From Streptomyces aureocirculatus (GTDB lineage: Bacteria > Actinomycetota > Actinomycetes > Streptomycetales > Streptomycetaceae), in NCBI RefSeq assembly GCF_000720475.1, contig NZ_JOAP01000024.1, positions 37,159-101,158 of the forward strand: a stretch of 64,000 nt of DNA. The letters run 5' to 3'. Of the stretch, positions 36,748 to 44,461 are shown in pieces (the stretch's first letter is position 1; every line of letters begins with the position of its first letter). The notes below the pieces were generated by a model, which worked only from the letters and a program-made list of their open reading frames with translations, ran no database searches and was not told the DNA's origin. A program made the translations under genes and the position numbers.

Positions 36748-36957
36748 GTGGCAGAATCGCTGCGGCCAACTGCCGACGGTGTCCGCGACCTCATCTCCCG
36801 TATGCGGGCAGACGGTGCCGATGCCAGCCTGATCCAGGAGTTCGAACACTACGCGAAGCAACTTGAGAACCCCGACGCCCGCAAGGGCGACGAGCGGATC
36901 CTGGGGTCGGGCACGAGCACAAAGGAGGCGCGCCATGGAGCCCCAGCGGCCCGGTGA
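36748..36957 (+). CDS. Small hypothetical protein
   Basis: 69 codons from GTG. The central part ([30 protein letters not shown]) is charged and helical and looks like real protein rather than GC noise. Its 3' end carries the AAAGGAGG ribosome-binding site of the next gene and overlaps it by 23 bp, which favours a coupled pair. From memory it faintly resembles the N-terminal helix of AGX-type UTP-glucose-1-phosphate uridylyltransferases, so a decayed 5' fragment is another reading. Function unknown. Confidence 0.4.
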   Translation: MAESLRPTADGVRDLISRMRADGADASLIQEFEHYAKQLENPDARKGDERILGSGTSTKEARHGAPAAR

Positions 36958-37468
36958 TGAATCCACCTGGGCCTCTCTGTCAACACCTGAGAAGGTGTCT
37001 GCCGCCCTCGGCATGACTGCCCTCGTACTCGGCATCATCGCTGCCTTGGTCACGGTGGTGCTGGCAGGCGTCCTGGTTGTCGTATTCCTCTCCAGTAACT
37101 TGATCGCGGCCGACAGCGCCAGCGCTCTCGTCTGGGCTGTCGTGCTGTGCCTACCCTGTGGCCTGCTCGCGGGTGCATTCACCACCCCTATACGTCTCGT
37201 ACTGCGTCTGACAGCTAGCTCCCACAGGACCAAACACAGCGCGGACATGGCCATCTCCGCAGCAACAACCTTTCTGGGAGCACTGCTCGTGGAATCCTTC
37301 ACTCCCGGGCTCCACGTCGAACACCCCTGGCTTCCAGCGCTGCTGGCAACACTCTTGGTTGCTCTTGCCAACCTGACGATCAACCACATTGAGAGCCGCA
37401 AGAGCCACGCAAAAGCCACCGGAACGGCGACGCATGTTGAGCACAAGAATCCGCCGACGCAGAGGTGA
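36935..37468 (+). CDS. Hypothetical membrane protein (four predicted TM segments)
   Basis: 177 residues. ATG follows AAAGGAGG (36921-36928). Hydrophobic segments are at about residues 27-53 (MTALVLGIIAALVTVVLAGV), 62-85, 104-120 and 130-147. The C-terminus is basic and His-containing. Base composition is less G+C-rich and codon use less biased than in neighbouring genes, suggesting acquired DNA. No family recognised. Confidence 0.65.
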   Translation: MEPQRPGDESTWASLSTPEKVSAALGMTALVLGIIAALVTVVLAGVLVVVFLSSNLIAADSASALVWAVVLCLPCGLLAGAFTTPIRLVLRLTASSHRTKHSADMAISAATTFLGALLVESFTPGLHVEHPWLPALLATLLVALANLTINHIESRKSHAKATGTATHVEHKNPPTQR

Positions 37469-37471
37469 TCT

Positions 37472-37717
37472 TTAACGCACCCGGCCGTGCGTGTTCGGGT
37501 TGTAGAACCCCACCAGTGTGCCCACCACCAGACCAGACAAGGCAAGCGCAACCCCCAGAAGATCGTGGCCGGAAGGGTATCGGCTGTCACGCAGGGTCCC
37601 CCCTGAGATTTCGACGAACAGGGGCAGCTTGATCCGCTCGGTGAACAAGTAAGTCTTCGATTCAGGCTCGACTGGGCAAACATGCCGTTCCAGTATCCAA
37701 TTGCCGCCGGTCCGCAT
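37472..37717 (-). CDS. Small hypothetical membrane protein
   Basis: 81 codons from ATG 37717. The N-terminal half has HVCPVEPESKTYLFTERIKL. A single hydrophobic span (LLGVALALSGLVVGTLVGFY) lies near the C-terminus. It ends 3 bp from the convergent membrane-protein gene. The frame stays open upstream to 37921 across the LysR promoter, so the start is uncertain. Weakly supported. Confidence 0.35.
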   Translation of the reverse strand: MRTGGNWILERHVCPVEPESKTYLFTERIKLPLFVEISGGTLRDSRYPSGHDLLGVALALSGLVVGTLVGFYNPNTHGRVR

Positions 37718-37843
37718 GCCTTTGCTGCGGACTCGCTCCAGGTCGATGAGGAGTTCCCGATGCCCCGATAGGGTGCCCCTTTCACCCCTCCATCGCCTGA
37801 GCGGAATTGGTGAGTTTATGATGAGCGTCGGAGGTAGCTCGTC

Positions 37844-38761
37844 ATGCGTGTGGAACAGTTGGAATACCTGGCGGCAGTCACACGGCTGGGATCTTTGCGC
37901 CGCGCCGCCGAGGTACTGCACTTGTCGCAGCCGGCATTGAGCGAGACACTCCGCAACCTGGAGCGGGAACTAGGAGTGGAGCTCTTGGAACGCAAGCGCT
38001 CCGGAGCGAAGATCAGCGACCAAGGACGCGAATTGCTGCCGCACATCGCCGGGGTGCTGGACGCGGTCGACCAGCTACGCCAGGCCGCCGACGAGCAGCA
38101 CCAGATCAGCCGAAGGCTGCGGCTCGGCACGGTCAGCGCAGCCACGGTCACCCTGCTGACGCCGGCCATCCGTGAGTTTCGCGTCGCACACCCATCGACT
38201 GAGGTGGAGGTGGTCGCGGACCGGCAGGACGATATCCAACTCCATCTGGCCGAGGGTGGGTTCGATCTCGGGTTGGTCAGCTACCTTCGAGATGACGATC
38301 TTCCGCCTGGCCTGCACACCACCGAACTGCTGCGCGGGCGCCCGGTCGTCTGTGTCCGTCCGGACAGCCCGTTGGCTGCGCTCAAGGCGGTCACCGTCAC
38401 CGATCTGCTGGTCGAGCCGTTGATCGTGATGCGGTCCGGTTATGTCATGCATCGCTACATCCATCGGCTTCTGAGCGGCCGTACGCCGTCCTTTTCTTAC
38501 TCGGCCGACGGCGCCGAGATGTGCAAGCTGATGGTGGCTGAGGGTCTTGGCGCCACCGTGCTGCCCGACTACAGCATGCTCGGCGACCCCCTGGAGCGCA
38601 GCGGCACCATCGCGTGGCGTCCGTTGGCCGACGACTCCACCGAACTCCGCGTCGTGATCCAGCGACGCCATGCACACCCGATCCCCACGGCGACCCGGGA
38701 GCTGCACGCCATTCTCGTGCGCCGGGCCGCAGAACGGCGCGCGTACCCGCCCTCGGCATAA
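37844..38761 (+). CDS. LysR-family transcriptional regulator
   Basis: 305 residues, full length. The N-terminal winged HTH (EQLEYLAAVTRLGSLRRAAE, then LHLSQPALSETLRNLERELG) covers residues about 4-60. The C-terminal periplasmic-binding-like effector domain runs from RRLRLGTVSAATVTLLTPAI. Its target is not apparent: the small genes around it are unrecognised and the downstream side is IS debris, so its original partner operon may have been lost. Confidence 0.93.
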   Translation: MRVEQLEYLAAVTRLGSLRRAAEVLHLSQPALSETLRNLERELGVELLERKRSGAKISDQGRELLPHIAGVLDAVDQLRQAADEQHQISRRLRLGTVSAATVTLLTPAIREFRVAHPSTEVEVVADRQDDIQLHLAEGGFDLGLVSYLRDDDLPPGLHTTELLRGRPVVCVRPDSPLAALKAVTVTDLLVEPLIVMRSGYVMHRYIHRLLSGRTPSFSYSADGAEMCKLMVAEGLGATVLPDYSMLGDPLERSGTIAWRPLADDSTELRVVIQRRHAHPIPTATRELHAILVRRAAERRAYPPSA

Positions 38762-38767
38762 CGAGTT

Positions 38768-39025
38768 GGTTCACGGGACTCTCTCGGCGTCATCTCGCGT
38801 GCCTGGTGGGCCCGCCATCAGATGGTGTTCGTCGACCGGCCGGTGGCACGCTGATCCATTTGCGGCACGACCTGCCGCACTCAGTGCCGGGACTGCTTTC
38901 CGGCGTCGACCGCTCCACCGTCACCCGCGCAATCGGGAGGTACGCACGCTCCTGGCTGAGCGGGGGTGCGCGGTCCCGGACAGTCCTGGCCCACTTCTTC
39001 GGACGCTGACGGATGTGGAGATGCC
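38768..39025 (+). pseudogene. IS5-family transposase N-terminal fragment, frameshifted
   Basis: Pieces of one IS5/IS112-type transposase lie in three frames. They are FTGLSRRHLACLV, then HQMVFVDRPVA, then TLIHLRHDLPHSVPGLLSG plus VDRSTVTRAIG, then REVRTLLAERGCAVPDSPG and LRTLTDV. A single-base loss near 38937 explains the last shift, and there is an earlier shift with an internal deletion near 38815-38855. The catalytic half is absent. No functional product is possible. Confidence 0.8.
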
Positions 39026-39068
39026 CTGCACCGGCGCCTGCACGCACACCCACCTTCGCCAGGGACCG

Positions 39069-39349
39069 CACCGTGACACCTGCACCGCATCCGCCGCAAC
39101 ATCCGAGTCCACCGAGTCCACCGAGTTCGCTGGGAGGATCGCCATCGTCACCGGAGCCGCTCGAGGGGTGGGCAGGGAGATCGTGGCGCTCCTCCACGCC
39201 TACGGCGCCCGGGTCGTCGCCCTCGACCTCCGCCCCGACGTCACGAATCTGGCGGAGGAGTTTCCCGGCGTCGTCGCGACAAACGGTGACATCACCCAGG
39301 AGGAGACCGCCCACCGCGCGGTGGCAACGGCCCTGGACACCGGTAGGAG
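39069..39349 (+). pseudogene. Truncated short-chain dehydrogenase N-terminus
   Basis: The frame reads GRIAIVTGAARGVGREIVAL followed by YGARVVALDLRPDV and DITQEETAHRAVATAL, the nucleotide-binding half of an SDR with TGxxxGxG. It breaks at about 39345, where Tn3-type sequence on the other strand begins. The catalytic Tyr-Lys half is missing. Confidence 0.75.
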
Positions 39350-39605
39350 GAGCGCAGGGTGGTGCGGACCCTGGCCTCGAAGACCTTCTCGCTCGCCTTC
39401 GCCTCGGCCACCAGCTCACGGAGTGTCTTCTCCTCGACCACGGGGAACAGGGCCCCGGCGTACGACCTCGTCGGACGTGTCCACGGCGGCCGTCGCCGGC
39501 TTGAAGGGGATGCCCTCCTTACCGCGGACCTTCTTCAACTCGGCGGTGAGCTGCTTCTCCATCCGTCGCTCGGCGCGGGCGTTGATCTTGTGGACCAACG
39601 AGGGC
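39350..39605 (-). pseudogene. Tn3-family transposase fragment, frameshifted
   Basis: On the minus strand the frames give LVHKINARAERRMEKQLTAE and KKVRGKEGIPFKPATAAVDT, then after a frameshift LFPVVEEKTLRELVAEAKAS and EKVFEARVRT. These are the typical central segments of actinobacterial Tn3-type transposases. Flanking catalytic regions are absent. Confidence 0.75.
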
Positions 39606-39688
39606 CTTCTCGACCCGGGTCCGGCCCGGTGGCTCGATCTTCCGGGCCCGGCAAGGGAAATGGGGCCCTCCAGCTACCCGTGACCTAC

Positions 39689-39720
39689 TTTGCGGCTGGT
39701 GTCTGAGCCAGGACTCCAGG
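39689..39720 (-). repeat. Right arm of 32-bp inverted repeat bounding an island
   Basis: Partner of 36537-36568 in opposite orientation, three mismatches in 32 bp. It abuts the 3' side of the LysR-like ligand-binding gene. Confidence 0.8.
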
Positions 39721-39749
39721 GCCGGGTCCGGGAGCAGGGCCGTGGAACG

Positions 39750-40601
39750 CTACGACCCGCGACGAGGCCTGCCCCGCTTGGGCTGTGGGGCGCCGCTGCC
39801 GCGTCGCGGGGTGCGGCCGGACGCGGACTTGCCGGGGGTGGGCTTGCCCGACTTGCTCGCGGCGGGCTTTCCCGAACCGGACTTGCCCGAGGCGGAACCG
39901 GGCTTCCCGGAGGCGGACTTCGGTGCCCCCTTACGGGGCGAGCCCTTGACCGCGCCCCGCTTCTCGGCGGCCTGCGCCGCCGGCCCGCGGCGGCCGCGGG
40001 TGCTGTTGACGGTCCGGCCCCGGATGATGCCGATGAACTCCTCCACCAGGTCGGTGGTGGCGTCCTCCGGCCAGGACAGCACGACGCTCGACTGCGGTAC
40101 GTCGGTGAGCGGCCGGTACGTGAGGTCCCTGCGGTGGTGCAGCCGCGCCAGTGACTGCGGCACGGCGAGCACACCGATACCGGCCGCGACGAGCTCAATG
40201 GCGTCGGCCGTGGTGGCGGGACGCTCGATCGCGGGCCGCCCTGGCAGCTCCGCCCAGCCGAGGGTGTCGTCGAGGGGGTGGAGGACGACCTCGTCGGCAA
40301 GATCCACGGCGCTCACTTCCTCGGCCGCCGTCACGAGGTGGTCCTTGGGAACGACGACCACGGTCGCCTCCGTGTAGAGCGGGATGGCGCTCAGGACCGT
40401 CCGGTCGACGGGCAGCCGTACCAGGCCCGCGTCGACACCGCCGTCCCGCAGCAGTCCGTCCGCGTCGGCGGGCGCCACCGGGACGAGGGTCAGCGGGACG
40501 TCGGGCAGCCGCTCGTTCCAGACACGCACCCACTTCGCGGGTGTCACCCCCGGGACATAGGCCAGCCGGAACGAAGAGGTGTTTTCCGAGCCTGTCACCA
40601 C
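39750..40601 (-). CDS. LysR substrate-binding-domain protein without HTH, with Lys/Ser/Gly/Pro-rich tail
   Basis: 283 residues. From residue about 11 (FRLAYVPGVTPAKWVRVW) it is a LysR-type effector-binding domain, but there is no N-terminal winged helix. The C-terminal 85 residues are a basic low-complexity tail (KGAPKSASGKPGSASGKSG, GKPTPGKSASGRTPRRG) resembling histone-H1/HU-type tails, which might bind DNA non-specifically. It is divergent from a DUF5997 gene 55 bp away, a conserved Streptomyces neighbourhood as far as I recall. Confidence 0.85.
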   Translation of the reverse strand: MVTGSENTSSFRLAYVPGVTPAKWVRVWNERLPDVPLTLVPVAPADADGLLRDGGVDAGLVRLPVDRTVLSAIPLYTEATVVVVPKDHLVTAAEEVSAVDLADEVVLHPLDDTLGWAELPGRPAIERPATTADAIELVAAGIGVLAVPQSLARLHHRRDLTYRPLTDVPQSSVVLSWPEDATTDLVEEFIGIIRGRTVNSTRGRRGPAAQAAEKRGAVKGSPRKGAPKSASGKPGSASGKSGSGKPAASKSGKPTPGKSASGRTPRRGSGAPQPKRGRPRRGS

Positions 40602-40656
40602 GCCAGGCTACCCGGCGTGGTCGGAGGTCGCTCAGGCGCTCGATACCCTGGTGACC

Positions 40657-41049
40657 ATGACGTCGCACCAGACCACCCAGACCATGAAGCCCGCGACCGC
40701 GGCGAAGAAGCTGGGTGTGTACCTCGAGGCCACCCCCGCCGAGTTCCAGGAGGGCGTGGTCTCCCGGGCCGAGTTCAACGCACTGCAAGCCGACCCGCCC
40801 CAGTGGCTGCAGGACCTGCGCCGCACCGGCCCGCACCCGCGCCCGGTCGTCGCGGCGAAGCTCGGCGTCTCCATCTCGGGCCTCGCCCGCGGCGGGGTCA
40901 CCGAGGCGCTGACCACCGAGCAGATCGATGCCCTGAAGTCGGAGAACCCGGAGTGGCTGCAGCGGGAGCGCGCCACCCAGGCCGAGGTCCGCAAGGAGAC
41001 CGTGCGCCTCAAGGAGAAGCAGCGCGAGACCGCGGCCGACTCGGACTGA
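40657..41049 (+). CDS. DUF5997-family protein
   Basis: 130 residues, cytosolic and helical. It begins MTSHQTTQTMKPATAAKKLG; the segments YLEATPAEFQEGVVSRAEF and PPQWLQDLRRTGPHPRPVVA are typical of this small actinobacterial family. A GTG two codons upstream (40651) is an alternative start. The KLGVSISGLARGGVTE stretch resembles a degenerate helix-turn-helix. Function unknown. Confidence 0.8.
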   Translation: MTSHQTTQTMKPATAAKKLGVYLEATPAEFQEGVVSRAEFNALQADPPQWLQDLRRTGPHPRPVVAAKLGVSISGLARGGVTEALTTEQIDALKSENPEWLQRERATQAEVRKETVRLKEKQRETAADSD

Positions 41050-41074
41050 AGTATTCCGGCTGAAGTATTCCGGG
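41047..41074. repeat. 14-bp direct repeat, two copies, after DUF5997
   Basis: CTGAAGTATTCCGG occurs twice in tandem, starting at the stop codon of the DUF5997 gene. The rest of the 150-bp convergent gap is G+C-rich with GGCC-type repeats. No clear terminator hairpin was identified. Confidence 0.7.
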
Positions 41075-41199
41075 GGGCGGGCCGGGCCCCGAGCGGCGAT
41101 TCCGAGGGGCGGGTCTGGCCCTGAGCGGCGCCCGGCCTGCCCCGACCCGGGCCTGTTCCGACCCCGGCCTGGCCCACCCCGGCCCGTCCGGGCAGGGCC

Positions 41200-41571
41200 T
41201 CACACGGGTGACCCCTCCGCCCCCGTCATGAGCGCGGTTTCCAGGTCCCCGGCGATGTCGAACGTCGCCGTCAGGCCGCCGAGGCGCAGGATCTTGTGGA
41301 AGAACGGGTTGTCCACGACCAGGACGACGCGCGTCTCACGCCGCCGGGCCGCGTCCCTGGCACGGCACAAGAGCGTCAGTCCACCGCAGTCCAGAAACGT
41401 CACCGCGCTGAGGTCGAGCACGAGGTCGCGGCGGCTCTCCCGAGCGAGGCGCGCGAGCGGAGCGGCGAGGACCTCGTCCGCGAGTATGTCCAGCTCTCCC
41501 CAGAACGCGATGATCAGGCGTTCTTGCCGCACATCGGCGCGGAGGCCGAACTCCGCGTGGTCCTCGAGCAT
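41200..41571 (-). CDS. STAS-domain (anti-sigma factor antagonist-like) protein with Cys at the phospho-site
   Basis: 123 residues, a single STAS fold (LIIAFWGELDILADEVLAAP ... RDLVLDLSAVTFLDCGGLTLL). In RsbV/SpoIIAA proteins the motif is D-S-S-G/A with a phosphorylated Ser; here it is D61-C62-G63-G64, so kinase control at that site is not possible. The start at ATG 41571 is preceded by GAGGGGGG; a 52-residue upstream extension is open but lacks family similarity. Likely a partner-switching regulator acting on an anti-sigma factor elsewhere. Confidence 0.85.
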   Translation of the reverse strand: MLEDHAEFGLRADVRQERLIIAFWGELDILADEVLAAPLARLARESRRDLVLDLSAVTFLDCGGLTLLCRARDAARRRETRVVLVVDNPFFHKILRLGGLTATFDIAGDLETALMTGAEGSPV

Positions 41572-41748
41572 CGTTCCCCCCTCATGGCGCAGTGAGGCGG
41601 CTCCAGGTGAGCCTGAGCTGATCACCGGCGGGGTCTGTGCGATGAGCTTCACCACCGGGGGCTGGGGTGGCACGTTGTTGCCCTTGGCATACCCGTCGGG
41701 CGGGAGAGTAATGCAACTGCCCTGCATTAAACAAGACTTGGCCGAATA

Positions 41749-43473
41749 TCAGCCCTTCGACCGGCCCGCGGGGGCTTTCCCCCCGAGCGACATCGCGAGA
41801 CACTTCGCACCGGTCCACAAGGCGTGCCCGACCAGGACGAACGTCCAGATCTTGCCGCCGTCCTCCGGCACCCGGGCGACCCCGGACTCCTGCCCCCCGC
41901 CGTGCAGCAGCACATCGGCGGTGTCCCCCGTGACCAGGTCGTGCAGCCACGAGATCCCGAGGAGCAGCAGGACGATCTGCGCCACGGTGTACGCGGCCGC
42001 GTGCAGGGCGAGTTCCCGCAGGAGCTGTTGCCGGGACTTCGGCGGCTCGTCCTTCTCCAAGGCGGGCTTCGCCACAGCGGGCTCCGTCGGAGCGGCCTTC
42101 GCGGGACCGGCCTCCGCGGGACCGGCCTCCGCGAGTGCGGACTGCACGGGCGCGGAGGCGGCCGCGACGGTCGCGCCATGTGCGGGCGCCCCGTCCGGCC
42201 CCGGTCCTGGCCCGGGGGGCGGTACCGGCTCGGAGACCTGCTCCGGCTCCGGCTCCGGCAATGGCGGTGGCGGTGGCACATCGGCGACGCCGAGGCTCCG
42301 TACGGCGCGAGGCACGATCACCGATCCGGCCAGGATCAGCGCCGCCGCGCTGAGGCAGGCCACGGTCCAGTCGGCGCCGTCGTAGAGCATCCCCGCGGTG
42401 AGGGCGCCGATCAGCGCGCCGAGGAGGTTCGCCGACTCGTACACGCCCATGCCGCGCCCGGCGTGTTCGCCGGAGGCCTCCGCGATCACCGCCTGCTGGA
42501 TCGGGATCACCGCGGCCCAGGCGAGACCGCTGAGGATCCACAGGGTGGCGATGACGGCGGGGTGCGGCGCCCACGCGAGACCGGCCGCGAAGGCGGCGCT
42601 GGCGAACGACGCGTACATCAGGATCCGGGTGCGGCCGAAGCGGACGACGTAGGTGTGCAGGCGCTCCGCGGCGACGCTCATCGCGATCGCCCCGGGCAGA
42701 AAGACATAGGCGACCTGGAGGACCTCCAGGTCGAACTCCCGCTGGAGGTGCATCAGGAGCAGCAGCGAGATCGCGGCCTCTGCCGCCATGGTCACGACGA
42801 CGGCGAGCAGCATGGGGCGGAGCCTGCGCCCGACGGCACCGAGCCCGGCGACGGCCGCCGCCGGTCCCGGCCCTCGCCCCGGCGCCTTGTGCCTGCGGGG
42901 TGAGGAGAGCAGCAGCACGGCGGCGAGGAGGCAGGCTCCGGCGCACGCCCAGAAGACGCCGTCGAAGCCGATCTCGCCGATCAGGACCATGCCGGCGACG
43001 AAGGCCACCCAGGACCCCGTCTCCTGCGAGGCGAGCAGGCGCGGGAAGACCGCGGAGTCCTCCGCGAGGCGCTCGCTGACGATGGCGCGGACCGCCACCC
43101 ACAGCAGGGCACCGCCCACCCCGCCGACCCCGGCTGCGGTGTAGGCGAAGGAGGCGTTCTGCGCGAGGGCGTACCCGGCGGCGGACGCCGCGTACAGGAG
43201 CGCGCCGGTCGCGGCGACGTAGCGGCGCTCGAAGAGGTCGGCCAGCACACCGGCGATAGGTCGCGCGATCACGGACAGGGCCATCTCGACGGCCATCAGG
43301 ATGCCGACCTCGGTGGCGCTCAGGCCGAGGGCGGCGCCCGCCCACAGAGGCAGAAGGAAGTCGAAGAGCTCGTTCGGGCCGTTGGTGAACGCCGCCGCGT
43401 ACAGCGTGCGCTCCTCGCGGCGCCGGGAGGGCGGCGGGCCCTTCGTGGCCGCCGCCGGAATGTCTCCGATCAT
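41749..43473 (-). CDS. MFS transporter with long C-terminal extension (two extra TM segments)
   Basis: 574 residues. The first 400 form a 12-TM MFS unit (TLYAAAFTNGPNELFDFLLP, loop motif IAGVLADLFERRYV). A Pro/Ala/Glu-rich linker (PPPPPLPEPEPEQVSEPVPP) follows, then about 100 residues with two further hydrophobic spans (AYTVAQIVLLLLGISWLHDL and IWTFVLVGHALWTGAKCLAM). The C-terminal module is unusual for MFS. It is divergent from a TetR gene over an operator-like repeat, so it is probably a drug-type exporter induced by its substrate. Confidence 0.87.
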   Translation of the reverse strand: MIGDIPAAATKGPPPSRRREERTLYAAAFTNGPNELFDFLLPLWAGAALGLSATEVGILMAVEMALSVIARPIAGVLADLFERRYVAATGALLYAASAAGYALAQNASFAYTAAGVGGVGGALLWVAVRAIVSERLAEDSAVFPRLLASQETGSWVAFVAGMVLIGEIGFDGVFWACAGACLLAAVLLLSSPRRHKAPGRGPGPAAAVAGLGAVGRRLRPMLLAVVVTMAAEAAISLLLLMHLQREFDLEVLQVAYVFLPGAIAMSVAAERLHTYVVRFGRTRILMYASFASAAFAAGLAWAPHPAVIATLWILSGLAWAAVIPIQQAVIAEASGEHAGRGMGVYESANLLGALIGALTAGMLYDGADWTVACLSAAALILAGSVIVPRAVRSLGVADVPPPPPLPEPEPEQVSEPVPPPGPGPGPDGAPAHGATVAAASAPVQSALAEAGPAEAGPAKAAPTEPAVAKPALEKDEPPKSRQQLLRELALHAAAYTVAQIVLLLLGISWLHDLVTGDTADVLLHGGGQESGVARVPEDGGKIWTFVLVGHALWTGAKCLAMSLGGKAPAGRSKG

Positions 43474-43496
43474 GTGACCGCCCCACTCCGAGCACT

Positions 43497-43514
43497 GTTC
43501 GGTTAACTCCGAAC
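43497..43514. promoter_or_regulatory. Operator-like inverted repeat between MFS and TetR genes
   Basis: GTTCGG-TTAACT-CCGAAC, perfect 6-bp arms, 24 bp upstream of the MFS start and 77 bp upstream of the TetR start. A second ACTCCGA occurs at 43485-43491. It fits TetR autoregulation and MFS repression. Confidence 0.65.
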
Positions 43515-43590
43515 GGTATACTGAGTTACGAGTTGATCGCAAAAGACGAGCCGCACGTGACGGCGGCCGGCCGGTTGGAGGGTGTCCCTG

Positions 43591-44379
43591 GTGACGGATC
43601 CGCTGCCCGCTCCGGCCCCGGTACCACCGCCGAGCCCGCAGGAGCGTGCGCTCGCGCTGCTGTGGGGCGGGGACACCCGTGGTTCGCGCGGTCCCGCGCG
43701 TGGGCTCACCAGGGAGCGGATCGTCGAGGCCGCGATCGAGGTGGTCGAGCGGGACGGCCCCGCGGCGATGTCGCTGCGCCGCGTCGCCGCGCAGCTCGGT
43801 GTCGGCGTCGCCTCGCTCTACACCTACGTTCCGGGCCGGGCAGAGCTCGAAGCCCTGATGCTCGACGCGGTCGCGGTGGGGCCGACCCTGCCGCACGAGT
43901 GGCCGGGCGACTGGCGCGCCAAGCTCACCGCGCTCGCGCACGATGACTGGCGGCAGCTCCGGCGGCACCCCTGGGTCCTCGAACTGGGCGCGGCCGAGCA
44001 GGTGCCGGGGCCGAACATGCTGCGCTGGCTGGACTCCGCGCTGCGCGTCTTCGACGGCACCGGACTGGGTGAGGCGGAGAAGCTGGCCGCGATCGAGGCG
44101 GTGGACGCGTATGTGCGCGGCCTCGGGCGGCTGCGCGGTGCCGGGGAGTCCGCTGCGGAGGCGGCCGGGCGGGAGGGCACGGACGCGGACACGGGCGCGG
44201 ACACGGACACGAGGGAGCGCGACGACGCGTTGGGGCGGCTCGTGGACTTCGACCGCTATCCGGCGCTGCGGCGGGCCCTCGCGGCAGGGGCGACACCGTA
44301 CGCGGGCGCCCCGTTCGAGTTCGGACTGCAACGACTTCTGGACGGCATCGAGCAACTGGTGATCCGCCGCTCGGCCTGA
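43591..44379 (+). CDS. TetR-family regulator (TetR C-terminal type)
   Basis: 262 residues from GTG 43591, chosen because GGAGGG ends 8 nt before it; the GTG at 43582 overlaps that Shine-Dalgarno. The HTH is RERIVEAAIEVVERDGPAAM then LRRVAAQLGVGVASLYTYVPGR. The C-terminal domain (WRAKLTALAHDDWRQLRRHPWVL) is of the tetracycline-repressor-like type. It likely represses the divergent MFS gene. Confidence 0.9.
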   Translation: MTDPLPAPAPVPPPSPQERALALLWGGDTRGSRGPARGLTRERIVEAAIEVVERDGPAAMSLRRVAAQLGVGVASLYTYVPGRAELEALMLDAVAVGPTLPHEWPGDWRAKLTALAHDDWRQLRRHPWVLELGAAEQVPGPNMLRWLDSALRVFDGTGLGEAEKLAAIEAVDAYVRGLGRLRGAGESAAEAAGREGTDADTGADTDTRERDDALGRLVDFDRYPALRRALAAGATPYAGAPFEFGLQRLLDGIEQLVIRRSA

Positions 44380-44461
44380 GCGTGCGGCACCGCATCAGCC
44401 TGCATCAATCAGTCTGCAGCAATCTGCATTGGTCTGCATCGGTCTGTACGGGGAGGCAGCG

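Noticed and set aside
36197..36832. Plus-strand frame of about 210 codons upstream of the small membrane-protein gene
   Set aside because: Arg/Pro-rich, no motif, spans degenerate repeats and crosses the 36.75-kb start.
36484..37785. Long minus-strand frame across the membrane-protein gene
   Set aside because: Antisense to a gene with a good Shine-Dalgarno and coherent TM segments; no family similarity.
39750..40154. Plus-strand Ala/Gly/Leu-rich frame opposite the LysR-like tail
   Set aside because: Mirror of the Lys/Ser/Gly-rich codons on the minus strand.
44392..44450. CTGCATYGGT repeats before the FabG-like gene as an operator array
   Set aside because: Imperfect and irregularly spaced, no symmetry; noted only as local repetition.
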